This document shows positions 6,276 to 11,949 of a DNA stretch of 12,958 nt, in pieces; positions within the stretch are counted from its first letter, which is position 1; the number at the start of each line of letters is the position of its first letter. The notes beneath the pieces are model-generated. The model ran no database searches. It saw only the letters and a program-made list of their open reading frames with translations, and was not told the origin of the DNA. The position numbers and the translations under genes were made by a program. The DNA comes from Thermoleophilia bacterium (GTDB lineage Bacteria; Actinomycetota; Thermoleophilia; Gaiellales; Gaiellaceae): contig JAICVP010000030.1 of NCBI GenBank assembly GCA_025935275.1, forward strand, positions 1 through 12,958, written 5' to 3'.

Positions 6276-7210
6276 GCCGTCTGCCTCCGCTTCTCCATGT
6301 GCTTCTGGCCGAGCGCGAGTAGCCGCCCGAGGATCCACCAGGCCACGAGCGCGTAGAGGACGCCCGCCAACACGTCGACGGCATAGTGCTCGCCGGCGTA
6401 GACGACTGCGAACGCGACGCCGAGCGCCTGCAGCGCCTGGGCACCGAAGAGCCAGTGCGGCAAGCCATGCTTGCGGATGACGAGGAGACCGATCACGGGC
6501 CAGGCCGCGTGCAGCGAGGGCACTGCGGCCACGAGGTTGTAGGACCCGGCCGCGTCCTTTCGTTCGCCGACCGAGTCGAGGCCGAGGTCGAAGAGGCCCT
6601 GTTTGATCACGTGGTCGACGTGGGGGATGTAGCCCAGGTCGCCTGCCATCCACGGGGGCGCGGTCGGAGCGAGGAAGAAGGTGATCTCGCCGAGGAGCGA
6701 GACGAGCAGGATCCCGAAGAGGAGGTCGCCGAACCCGCGTCCCGGCCAGTAGAGCCAGATGAGCGACGCGAGCAGCCCGGGGACCACGAAGTGCGACAGG
6801 TACATGAGGATCGAGAAGACCTCGAGCGGGCCGGTCCCGTGGTGCAGGTGCTCCTGCAGCCAGATGGTCGGCAGGTGGCCGAAGAAGAGGAAGCGCTCCG
6901 CGTCGATCTGGGGCGTGAAGTGCACGTCGACGCCTATGTCCGGCAGCGCGTTCGCGCCGGCGGCGTAGCCCAGGAAGCAGACGAGCACGAGCCCCCAGTC
7001 GCGGACGCTCCGGCCGCCCCATTCCTGCCAGATCGCGACGCAGACGGCCATCATCAGGATCGCGACCGGCGAGACGCCGTGGCCCGAGACCGTGCCCTCG
7101 AGCAGGAGCAGTCCGGCGTAGACGAAGAGCAAGCCGGCGACCGCCCGCCGGAGGACGGCCTGCGGCGAGCTTTCGAGCGGCGAGACGAAGGCGGCGACAG
7201 CGCGTCTCAC
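6272..7210 (-). CDS. PAP2 / Aur1-like membrane phosphatase or phosphotransferase (upstream copy)
   Basis: 312 residues from the GTG at 7210, 38 bases after the DUF192 stop. This start aligns with the beginning of the downstream paralogue; a longer reading frame back to 7543 would only be the shadow of the DUF192 gene. Active-site motifs are AAVPSLHAAW (Ser232, His234) and YAGEHYAVDVLAG (His275, Asp279), with FLAPTAPPW at 179-187. Shared blocks with the downstream copy include MYLSHFV, WPGRGF and GLLVIRK, so this is an old tandem duplication with diverged N-termini. It acts in the membrane; its lipid substrate cannot be told. No strong Shine-Dalgarno precedes the GTG. A CTG at 7252 overlaps the DUF192 stop and is a less likely start. 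Confidence 0.87.
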   Translation of the reverse strand: MRRAVAAFVSPLESSPQAVLRRAVAGLLFVYAGLLLLEGTVSGHGVSPVAILMMAVCVAIWQEWGGRSVRDWGLVLVCFLGYAAGANALPDIGVDVHFTPQIDAERFLFFGHLPTIWLQEHLHHGTGPLEVFSILMYLSHFVVPGLLASLIWLYWPGRGFGDLLFGILLVSLLGEITFFLAPTAPPWMAGDLGYIPHVDHVIKQGLFDLGLDSVGERKDAAGSYNLVAAVPSLHAAWPVIGLLVIRKHGLPHWLFGAQALQALGVAFAVVYAGEHYAVDVLAGVLYALVAWWILGRLLALGQKHMEKRRQTA

Positions 7211-7248
7211 GGGTGTCGAATCGGCCGTGGGCGCCGCGTGCTTGAGGG

Positions 7249-7590
7249 TCAGGCGAGGGTCAGCTTGTCGCCGGCCGAGATGCCGACGCGCTCTGCTTCG
7301 CCGGCGGCCATCTCCACGACGCCCTTCGCGCCCTTGCAGGCGGCGGTGCGCCACGGCCCGAGGTCGGGGGAGACCTTGAGGACGTTCAGATCCCGGTCGA
7401 CCCACACGGCGTCGATCGGGAAGCGCATGAAGAACGTGTGGATGGACGCGGCAGGGCGAAGGAGAAGTCCTTCGCCCTGCTCGAGCCCTTTGCGCCCAAG
7501 GAGCCCCTGTAGCCGTGTGAGCGGCGTCTCCGCCAGAAGACACCGCTCACACACCGGGCTTCCGTCCTGTCGAAGCAGGACAGCGCCCAT
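7249..7590 (-). CDS. DUF192 family protein
   Basis: 113 residues. The DUF192 core is evident: RLQGLLGRKGLEQGEGLLL followed by IHTFFMRFPIDAVWVDRDLNVLKV and the C-terminal AAGEAERVGISAGDKLTL. The function of the family is not established. It lacks the signal peptide that many DUF192 proteins have, and carries a CxxC pair (Cys14, Cys17) near the N-terminus that could bind metal or form a disulfide. The ATG shares its A with the TGA of the upstream peptidase gene (TGATG), so the two are translated together. From general knowledge, DUF192 genes are often found near type II/IV and Tad secretion genes in Actinobacteria and Chloroflexi, which fits the neighbouring pilus operon. Confidence 0.85.
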   Translation of the reverse strand: MGAVLLRQDGSPVCERCLLAETPLTRLQGLLGRKGLEQGEGLLLRPAASIHTFFMRFPIDAVWVDRDLNVLKVSPDLGPWRTAACKGAKGVVEMAAGEAERVGISAGDKLTLA

Positions 7591-9125
7591 CAGTACCCGA
7601 CGTGGATGTGGTCGTAGTGGTTCGCCAGCGCGAACGACGGACCGCCTAGCCCGAGCAGGGAGATGACCTGCTTCGGCCGGAGCTCCACCGGGAGGAGGAG
7701 GACGTTGCGAACCGCCTTCTCCGTCAGCCCACCAGGCTGCTGGTTGCCGTAGATCGACACGCCGCCGAGAGCGGAGATGTCCACGGCCTGGCCATAGATG
7801 TGGGCCGAGACGACACCGGGGCGGGCGTACAGACCATGACCGGAGATCAGGCACGAGACCGTGACCTGGCCGTGCGCCTCCGCGAGGTAGCGGACGAGCG
7901 CGAGGACGCGGACGTCGACGCGGCCGGCCGCGATGTCGCTGCGGCCGCCGGCGTAGATCGAGAGCCGCCGGTCGGACAGCACGCGATCCTGGAGCCTCTC
8001 CTTGGAGGCGACGAGGCCGCGGACGAGCGTCCGGAGGCCGACCGCGCGGTTGTAGTTGCGAAGGGCGATCGCCCGGTCCGCGAAGCCCGTGCGGCCCTCG
8101 AGGGCGAGCACGGCCTGCCACGCGCCACGGGATGCGTGCAGCCGGCGGAGGTTCGAGGCGACTGCCCGCAGCTCCGCCTTCGAGGCCGGCACGGAGGTGC
8201 GATGGCCGTGGGCGCGCACGACGCCGAGCACGAGGGCCCAGTCGACGTGCTGGCTCCGCGCGACGGCGACGAGGCTCCGCGCGAAGCGGGGATCCAGGCG
8301 CCGGGCCGGCGGAGTCGGGTCGGGCAGGACGCGACTCAGCCAGAAGGTGCCGAACGAGCCCGAGTTCTCGGCGTCGACTGCAGCATCGTGCGCCGCGTCG
8401 ACGTCGACGGGCGAGTCGGCGTCCTCATTGCTCTGCGACTGGTCGTCGCCGGCGTGGCTCTCGGAGCCGGGGCCGGCAGCCGGGGTTTCGGGCTCCTCGG
8501 CGGACTGATCGTCGCCGCCGGAGCCGTTGTTGTCGCCCGAGCCGTTGTTGTCGCCACCGGAGGCGTTGTCGCCACCGGCCGAAGACCCGTCCTCGTCGCC
8601 CGGCACGGGAGCTGCGCCGTCGTCGGAGGGCTGGTCGCCCGAGCCACCCTGGTCGTCATCGGCGGGCTGCTCGGCCTGCTGGCCGTCATCCCCACCGGCG
8701 GCTGCGCCGTCGTCGGCCGGAGCCGGGTCGTCGGCAGGAGGATCCTCGGCGGCCGGCTCTTCTGCGGCCGGCTCCTCGGCTGCGGGCTCTTCCGCGGCCG
8801 GCGGATCTGCGGGCTCGGAGGCTTCCGTGGACGTCGTATCCGCCTCGGCGGCTGCAGGGGTGCAGTCGTCGACGAGGCACGCGGCCTGGTCGCCTGCGCC
8901 GGCCGTGAAGGCCGCGCCCGCGAAGAAGAGAGTTGCGAACGCGAGGCTCGTGGCAAGACGACGGCTGGAGAAGCCGCCCTGCCTGCGCGTGGTCTCGGTG
9001 GTCTCCGTCTCTTCGACGGCACCGGGCTTCGCGTCGTTTCGGCCGAGAGCCCAGAGGGCCCAGGCGGCGAAAGTAAAGAGTACGAGGCGGATCAGGTCCC
9101 GCCGCGAGTTATTGCTTTGTGGCAT
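7590..9125 (-). CDS. Membrane-anchored LAS-type (M15-like) peptidase with acidic linker and transglycosylase-like region
   Basis: 511 residues. Hydrophobic stretches lie at 11-28 and 57-78. They are followed by a long acidic, repetitive, probably extracytoplasmic linker (about 88-255). Residues 283-370 resemble a soluble lytic transglycosylase (VDWALVLGVVRAHGHR; ALRNYNRAVGL), but the catalytic ES pair is replaced by HG, so this part is probably not a working transglycosylase. The C-terminal domain has the LAS zinc pattern SAHIYGQAVD (His442, Asp449) and YDHIHVGY (His506, His508), as in D-Ala-D-Ala carboxypeptidases and murein endopeptidases. It likely cleaves peptidoglycan peptides outside the membrane. 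The ATG at 9125 has GGGAG eight bases upstream. It heads an operon with DUF192 and the PAP2 pair, divergent from the pilus genes. The peptidase call is good; substrate and the transglycosylase ancestry are inferred. Confidence 0.78.
   Translation of the reverse strand: MPQSNNSRRDLIRLVLFTFAAWALWALGRNDAKPGAVEETETTETTRRQGGFSSRRLATSLAFATLFFAGAAFTAGAGDQAACLVDDCTPAAAEADTTSTEASEPADPPAAEEPAAEEPAAEEPAAEDPPADDPAPADDGAAAGGDDGQQAEQPADDDQGGSGDQPSDDGAAPVPGDEDGSSAGGDNASGGDNNGSGDNNGSGGDDQSAEEPETPAAGPGSESHAGDDQSQSNEDADSPVDVDAAHDAAVDAENSGSFGTFWLSRVLPDPTPPARRLDPRFARSLVAVARSQHVDWALVLGVVRAHGHRTSVPASKAELRAVASNLRRLHASRGAWQAVLALEGRTGFADRAIALRNYNRAVGLRTLVRGLVASKERLQDRVLSDRRLSIYAGGRSDIAAGRVDVRVLALVRYLAEAHGQVTVSCLISGHGLYARPGVVSAHIYGQAVDISALGGVSIYGNQQPGGLTEKAVRNVLLLPVELRPKQVISLLGLGGPSFALANHYDHIHVGY
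8521..8556. repeat. Two 18-base tandem repeats in the peptidase linker
   Basis: GAGCCGTTGTTGTCGCC occurs at 8521-8537 and 8539-8555 with period 18. On the coding (minus) strand it specifies two Gly/Asn/Asp/Ser units (GDNNGS). It is part of the low-complexity linker and probably varies in copy number between strains. Confidence 0.75.
8740..8799. repeat. Four 15-base tandem repeats encoding AAEEP/AAEDP
   Basis: Units at 8740-8754, 8755-8769, 8770-8784 and 8785-8799 are near-identical (for example GGCTCTTCTGCGGCC). On the coding strand they give four Ala-Ala-Glu-Glu/Asp-Pro pentapeptides at about residues 109-129 of the peptidase, an extended acidic spacer. Confidence 0.8.
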
Positions 9126-9520
9126 TGCCTTTGCTCCCGTTGTCGGGCGCCGAGGCCGCCACTTCGGCGCGGATCACTTTCAGACGTCATCCGTTGCCGC
9201 GACGGACTCATTGAGCGAAGCGGCGATCGAGGTGCCGGTCATCCCCCTTCCGGGGCAAAGCCGGGCCCTCGCAGTCGAATCCCCAGGGAGGGGGATTCTC
9301 CGACGTCGGCCTAGCGACGATGCTCCGTGCAGTTTGTGGAGCCCAACGGCGGAGCGGTCACGCCGAAGCGAAGCGGAGGTTTCATCGTCGTGACCATAAG
9401 CGTGCGCCCGATTTTCCAGGCCCACATGCAGCAAGAAGTTCCACTCTCGCACTCCACATTTCACAGTTGTGTGCGCATCGAATGCGTGCCCGGGATGACG
9501 AAGGGAGGTGACCTCGCAAA
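9126..9520. promoter_or_regulatory. 395-bp divergent intergenic region with a hairpin-rich pilin leader
   Basis: No convincing gene lies here. On the plus strand, towards the pilin gene, there are several perfect or near-perfect inverted repeats. CCCC/GGGG lies at 9244-9247/9252-9255 and is followed directly by CAAAGCC. GAATCCCC/GGGGATTC lies at 9277-9284/9291-9298, GCTCC/GGAGC at 9322-9326/9338-9342, CGGCG/CGCCG at 9347-9351/9361-9365, and GGTCACG/CGTGACC at 9356-9362/9389-9395. CGCAT/ATGCG lies at 9474-9478/9482-9486. The last two large stems are mutually exclusive, so alternative folds are possible. The promoters for the peptidase operon and the pilus operon must lie here, but no confident -10/-35 pair was found. 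Confidence 0.5.
9503..9511 (+). promoter_or_regulatory. Strong Shine-Dalgarno of the Flp pilin gene
   Basis: GGGAGGTGA is close to a perfect complement of the 16S rRNA 3' end and sits 9 bases before the ATG at 9521. It is the strongest ribosome site in the window, fitting an abundant structural pilin, and it fixes the start of this short gene. Confidence 0.85.
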
Positions 9521-9691
9521 ATGACCTACCTCACCGAGCTGTTCGCCGCCATTCGCAGGCGGGAAGAGGGTCAGACGATGGCCGAGTACGGCGTGATTCT
9601 CGCCGTCATCACGGTGCTCATCATCGGCGCTCTCCTGTTCCTGTCCTCCGGCATCGAGAGAAACATCATGTCGGTGGTCAGCATCCTCTAG
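9521..9691 (+). CDS. flp: Flp/Fap-type pilin (major pilus subunit)
   Basis: 56 residues, the usual Flp pilin size. A short charged leader (MTYLTELFAAIRRREEG, 17 residues) is followed by QTMAEYGVILAVITVLIIGALLFL. This is the G/xxxxEY prepilin signal: cleavage after Gly17 leaves Gln at +1, Glu at +5 and Tyr at +6, then a single hydrophobic helix that packs in the fibre. The TadV/CpaA-type prepilin peptidase that would cut it is not in the window. The ATG has a very strong Shine-Dalgarno. A strong hairpin just after the stop separates it from the rest of the Tad operon and may keep pilin mRNA more abundant than the downstream transcript. Confidence 0.93.
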   Translation: MTYLTELFAAIRRREEGQTMAEYGVILAVITVLIIGALLFLSSGIERNIMSVVSIL

Positions 9692-9705
9692 TCGTTTGAG
9701 GAATT

Positions 9706-9750
9706 GGCGAGGGGCGGGCACTCGCGAGAAATGAGCGCCCGCCCCTCGTC
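9706..9750 (+). terminator. Strong hairpin after the pilin gene, probable attenuating terminator
   Basis: CGAGGGGCGGGC (9708-9719) and GCCCGCCCCTCG (9737-9748) form a perfect 12-bp GC-rich stem, extendable by G-T and G-C pairs at 9707/9749 and 9706/9750. The 17-base loop contains the palindrome CTCGCGAG. The following sequence (TCTTGCAATT) is only weakly T-rich. Termination may therefore be partial, or the stem may protect the 3' end of the pilin mRNA. Confidence 0.7.
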
Positions 9751-9812
9751 TTGCAATTGGAAAGCAGGACTCCAGAAGTCACGTAAGGCGACCGAAAGAA
9801 GAGCGAATTCCA

Positions 9813-10220
9813 GTGTTCACCAAGTTTCGGAGAAAGCGACAGCAGGGCCAGACGATGGTGGAGTTCACCCTCGTCTTCCCCGTGCTCGCGATCCTGCTCT
9901 TCGGGGTCATCCAGTTCGGCATCGCGTTCAACAACTACCTCGCCCTCACCGATGCGGTGCGCGCCGGCTCGCGCCAGGCGTCGGTGGCGCGGTACCTCCC
10001 GGCCTCGCAGCGCCAGAGCAAGGTCGAGTCGAAGGTCCGCTCCTCGGCGAACAACCTGAACCAGTCGAAGCTCAGGGTCTTCGTCACGCCCACGTCGGCG
10101 GAATGGAGCCCGGGCTCGGACGTGACGGTTCGGGCGACCTACCCCTATTCGATCAGCTTGCTCGGAGTGGTCGTGAAGTCCGGGACGCTCACGAGCTCGA
10201 CCACGGAGCGTGTGGAATGA
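9813..10220 (+). CDS. tadE: TadE-like pseudopilin
   Basis: 135 residues. The basic N-terminus (MFTKFRRKRQQG) is followed by QTMVEFTLVFPVLAILLFGVIQFG, the TadE hallmark: a pilin-like cleavage site with Glu at +5 and a TM helix with the FPVL...GVIQFG pattern. The remaining 95 residues form the extracytoplasmic part. TadE-type pseudopilins are processed by the prepilin peptidase and are needed for Flp pilus biogenesis. The start is GTG with only a weak purine-rich ribosome site (GAAAGAAGAG), in contrast to the pilin gene. The stop interlocks with the next gene's ATG as ATGA, so the two products are probably made in equal amounts. Confidence 0.9.
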   Translation: MFTKFRRKRQQGQTMVEFTLVFPVLAILLFGVIQFGIAFNNYLALTDAVRAGSRQASVARYLPASQRQSKVESKVRSSANNLNQSKLRVFVTPTSAEWSPGSDVTVRATYPYSISLLGVVVKSGTLTSSTTERVE

Positions 10221-11134
10221 CCAGGCACAAGCAGAACTGCGGCCAGGCATACGTGATCACGGTCCTCTTTCTCGCCGTTCTGCTGGCGATGGCCGCAGCG
10301 GTGCTCGACATCGGCTCGTGGTATCGCGCAGACCGCAGCCTGCAGGCGACCGTCGACGCGGCGGCGCTCGCGGGCGCGCAGGCGCTTCCCGACTCGACCT
10401 CGAGCGCCTCGACGCTCGCGAGCCAGTACGCCGCGAAGAACGGCGGCGGGACGATGAACATCACCTTCAAGACGCAGGTCTTCCCGAACGACACGATCGT
10501 CGTCAGCGGGTCGCGGCCCGCTCCGGGCTTCTTCTCGAAGATGCTCGGCGTCAAGTCCGTGACCGTGCACGCCACCGCGAGCGCGCGCGCCGGCTTCCCC
10601 ACCCAGGTCAAGTGGGTCGTGCCGATCGTCGTGGACGAGAAGCATCCGATGCTCCAGTGCAACCCGAATCCGTGCTCGGGCCCGACGGAGCTCTCATACC
10701 AGCATCTCAAGAAGAGTGGCGCGCCGGACGGGTCGGGCAATTTCGGCTTCATCAACGTCACGGACGACAAGGAAGGGACGAGCGACCTCGGCGATCTGAT
10801 CACCAACGGGTGGGACAAGTACATGGGTCTCGGCGATTACAGCGCCGTCACGGGAAACATGTTCAGCTCCACGTCGATCGGCGACAATCTGGACGCCCGA
10901 ATCGGCGACGTCCTTCTCTTCCCGATTTACCGCAAGCTGACCGGTACAGGTACCGGCGCGAAGTACCAGATCATCGGCTGGGCCGGCTTCCGGCTCACCG
11001 GGCTGGACCTCCAGGGCACGAACGAGAAGCTTCTCGGCGAGTTCGTGAGTGTCACGTGGGACGGCATTCAAGCCGACAGAGCTAGTGACGCGCCGCCAGA
11101 TTTCGGCGTCATAAACGTTTCGCTCGTGGAATAG
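10217..11134 (+). CDS. tadG: TadG-like pilus assembly protein
   Basis: 305 residues from the ATG in the ATGA overlap; a longer upstream frame is excluded by the coding TadE gene. The N-terminal TadG-like domain reads CGQAYVITVLFLAVLLAMAA (TM helix), then VLDIGSWYRADRSLQATVDAAALAGAQALP, the family's conserved D.G..Y....LQ...DAAALAGA..L block. The rest is extracytoplasmic, with Gly/Thr/Ser-rich stretches and no recognised domain. Cys138 and Cys143 (QCNPNPCS) could form a disulfide. Unlike the pilin and TadE it lacks Glu at +5 after the Gly, so processing as a pilin is doubtful. It is expected to anchor or assist the pilus at the envelope. Confidence 0.85.
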   Translation: MTRHKQNCGQAYVITVLFLAVLLAMAAAVLDIGSWYRADRSLQATVDAAALAGAQALPDSTSSASTLASQYAAKNGGGTMNITFKTQVFPNDTIVVSGSRPAPGFFSKMLGVKSVTVHATASARAGFPTQVKWVVPIVVDEKHPMLQCNPNPCSGPTELSYQHLKKSGAPDGSGNFGFINVTDDKEGTSDLGDLITNGWDKYMGLGDYSAVTGNMFSSTSIGDNLDARIGDVLLFPIYRKLTGTGTGAKYQIIGWAGFRLTGLDLQGTNEKLLGEFVSVTWDGIQADRASDAPPDFGVINVSLVE

Positions 11135-11166
11135 AGCCAAATTCGAACTGAGAAAGACGTGGTGCA

Positions 11167-11949
11167 ATGACTTATCGCCTTCGTAACATCGCGATCGCCG
11201 TGGCGCTTGCCGTGCTCGCGGCGATGATGACCAGCTTCTATGTGAAGCAGCAGAAGCAAGACATCCAGCAGGGTCAGGTGCTGACCACCGTCTGGGTGGC
11301 CAAGGCGGACATTCCCGCCGGGACGGCCGGGGACGACATCTCGGGCCAGCTCGCGAGCACGCAGGTCGCGAAGTCCTCGGTGACCCCGGGTGCGATCGTC
11401 GAGCCCGCGGATCTGGCGGGCAAGGTCTCGTCGGAGCCGATCTACGCCGGCGAGCAGGTCTCGCTCCTGCGCTTCGCCACCGAAGGCGAACAGGGCATCC
11501 GGGCCCAGCTGACCGGCAACCTCCGCGCGTTCCAGCTGCCGGGCGACGCCAACCAGCTCCTCTCGGGCACCCTCGAGACGGGCGACCACGTCGACGTGGT
11601 CGGCGCCGGGGAGGTCAAGAGCGCGGACAGCCAGAACGTCGCCCGCGTCATCCTCCGCGACATCCTGGTGCTGCAAGCGCCGGAGGTCGAGGACCCGAGC
11701 GGACGCGTGACGAGCCGCCAGGGCGACGAGTCCATCGTGCTCGCGGTCACGGACGCGCAGGCCGAGAAGCTCTGGTGGATCTTCACCACGGGCGACTGGT
11801 CTCTGAGCCTCAGGCCGACGACCGACGCTGCCGATAGCCCTGAAGGGTTCGAGTGGTCGGGAACCGTCCTCGCAGACGGGATGACCAGGGCCCAGCTTCG
11901 CAAGCTTCTCGTCGATCCGTTCCAGACTGAAAGGACGCCCCAGCCATGA
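11167..11949 (+). CDS. cpaB: Flp pilus assembly protein CpaB/RcpC
   Basis: 260 residues. An N-terminal membrane anchor (about 6-25) is followed by a SAF domain (WVAKADIPAGTAGDDIS, then IVEPADLAGKVSSEPIYAGEQVSLLRF). A typical RcpC/CpaB core follows: RAFQLPGDANQLLSGTLETGDHVDVVG, VARVILRDILVLQAPE and SIVLAVTDAQAEKLWWIFTTGDWSLSLRP. CpaB acts in the periplasmic or cell-wall part of the Tad machine. The gene starts 32 bases after tadG with a weak ribosome site. Its TGA overlaps the next ATG as ATGA. The C-terminus is shorter than in proteobacterial RcpC and no outer-membrane secretin gene is seen in the window, consistent with a single-membrane organism. Confidence 0.92.
   Translation: MTYRLRNIAIAVALAVLAAMMTSFYVKQQKQDIQQGQVLTTVWVAKADIPAGTAGDDISGQLASTQVAKSSVTPGAIVEPADLAGKVSSEPIYAGEQVSLLRFATEGEQGIRAQLTGNLRAFQLPGDANQLLSGTLETGDHVDVVGAGEVKSADSQNVARVILRDILVLQAPEVEDPSGRVTSRQGDESIVLAVTDAQAEKLWWIFTTGDWSLSLRPTTDAADSPEGFEWSGTVLADGMTRAQLRKLLVDPFQTERTPQP

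Noticed and set aside
5271..7022. Single 583-codon minus-strand protein covering both PAP2 regions
   Set aside because: The first part is an Arg-rich out-of-frame shadow of the upstream PAP2 gene. The GTG at 6275 overlapping the upstream stop is the real start.
7211..7543. N-terminal extension of the upstream PAP2 gene to 7543
   Set aside because: This stretch encodes the DUF192 protein in another frame. The extension is low in information and Arg-rich, and the GTG at 7210 aligns with the paralogue.
8521..8799. CRISPR-like or regulatory meaning of the short repeats
   Set aside because: Units are contiguous 15- and 18-base in-frame coding repeats without spacers, explained by a low-complexity protein linker.
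9240..9330. Calling a c-di-GMP-I riboswitch outright
   Set aside because: Only GCAAAGCC after a small hairpin fits. The GGCAAACC half, the GNRA-capped P2 and the closing strand could not be found, so it is kept only as a finding to check.
9126..9330. c-di-AMP (ydaO) riboswitch on the minus strand before the peptidase gene
   Set aside because: Such switches precede wall hydrolases in Actinobacteria, but the conserved blocks of that class were not seen in the reverse complement.
7800..9393. Long plus-strand frames (7800-9314 and 8527-9393) opposite the peptidase gene
   Set aside because: They are antisense translations of the repetitive linker and peptidase. The minus-strand frame has zinc motifs, a ribosome site and operon context.
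9704..10216. Extending the TadG-like gene upstream to 9704
   Set aside because: The extension runs through the hairpin and the TadE gene in another frame. The ATG at 10217 overlaps the tadE stop as ATGA and gives the family-typical N-terminus.
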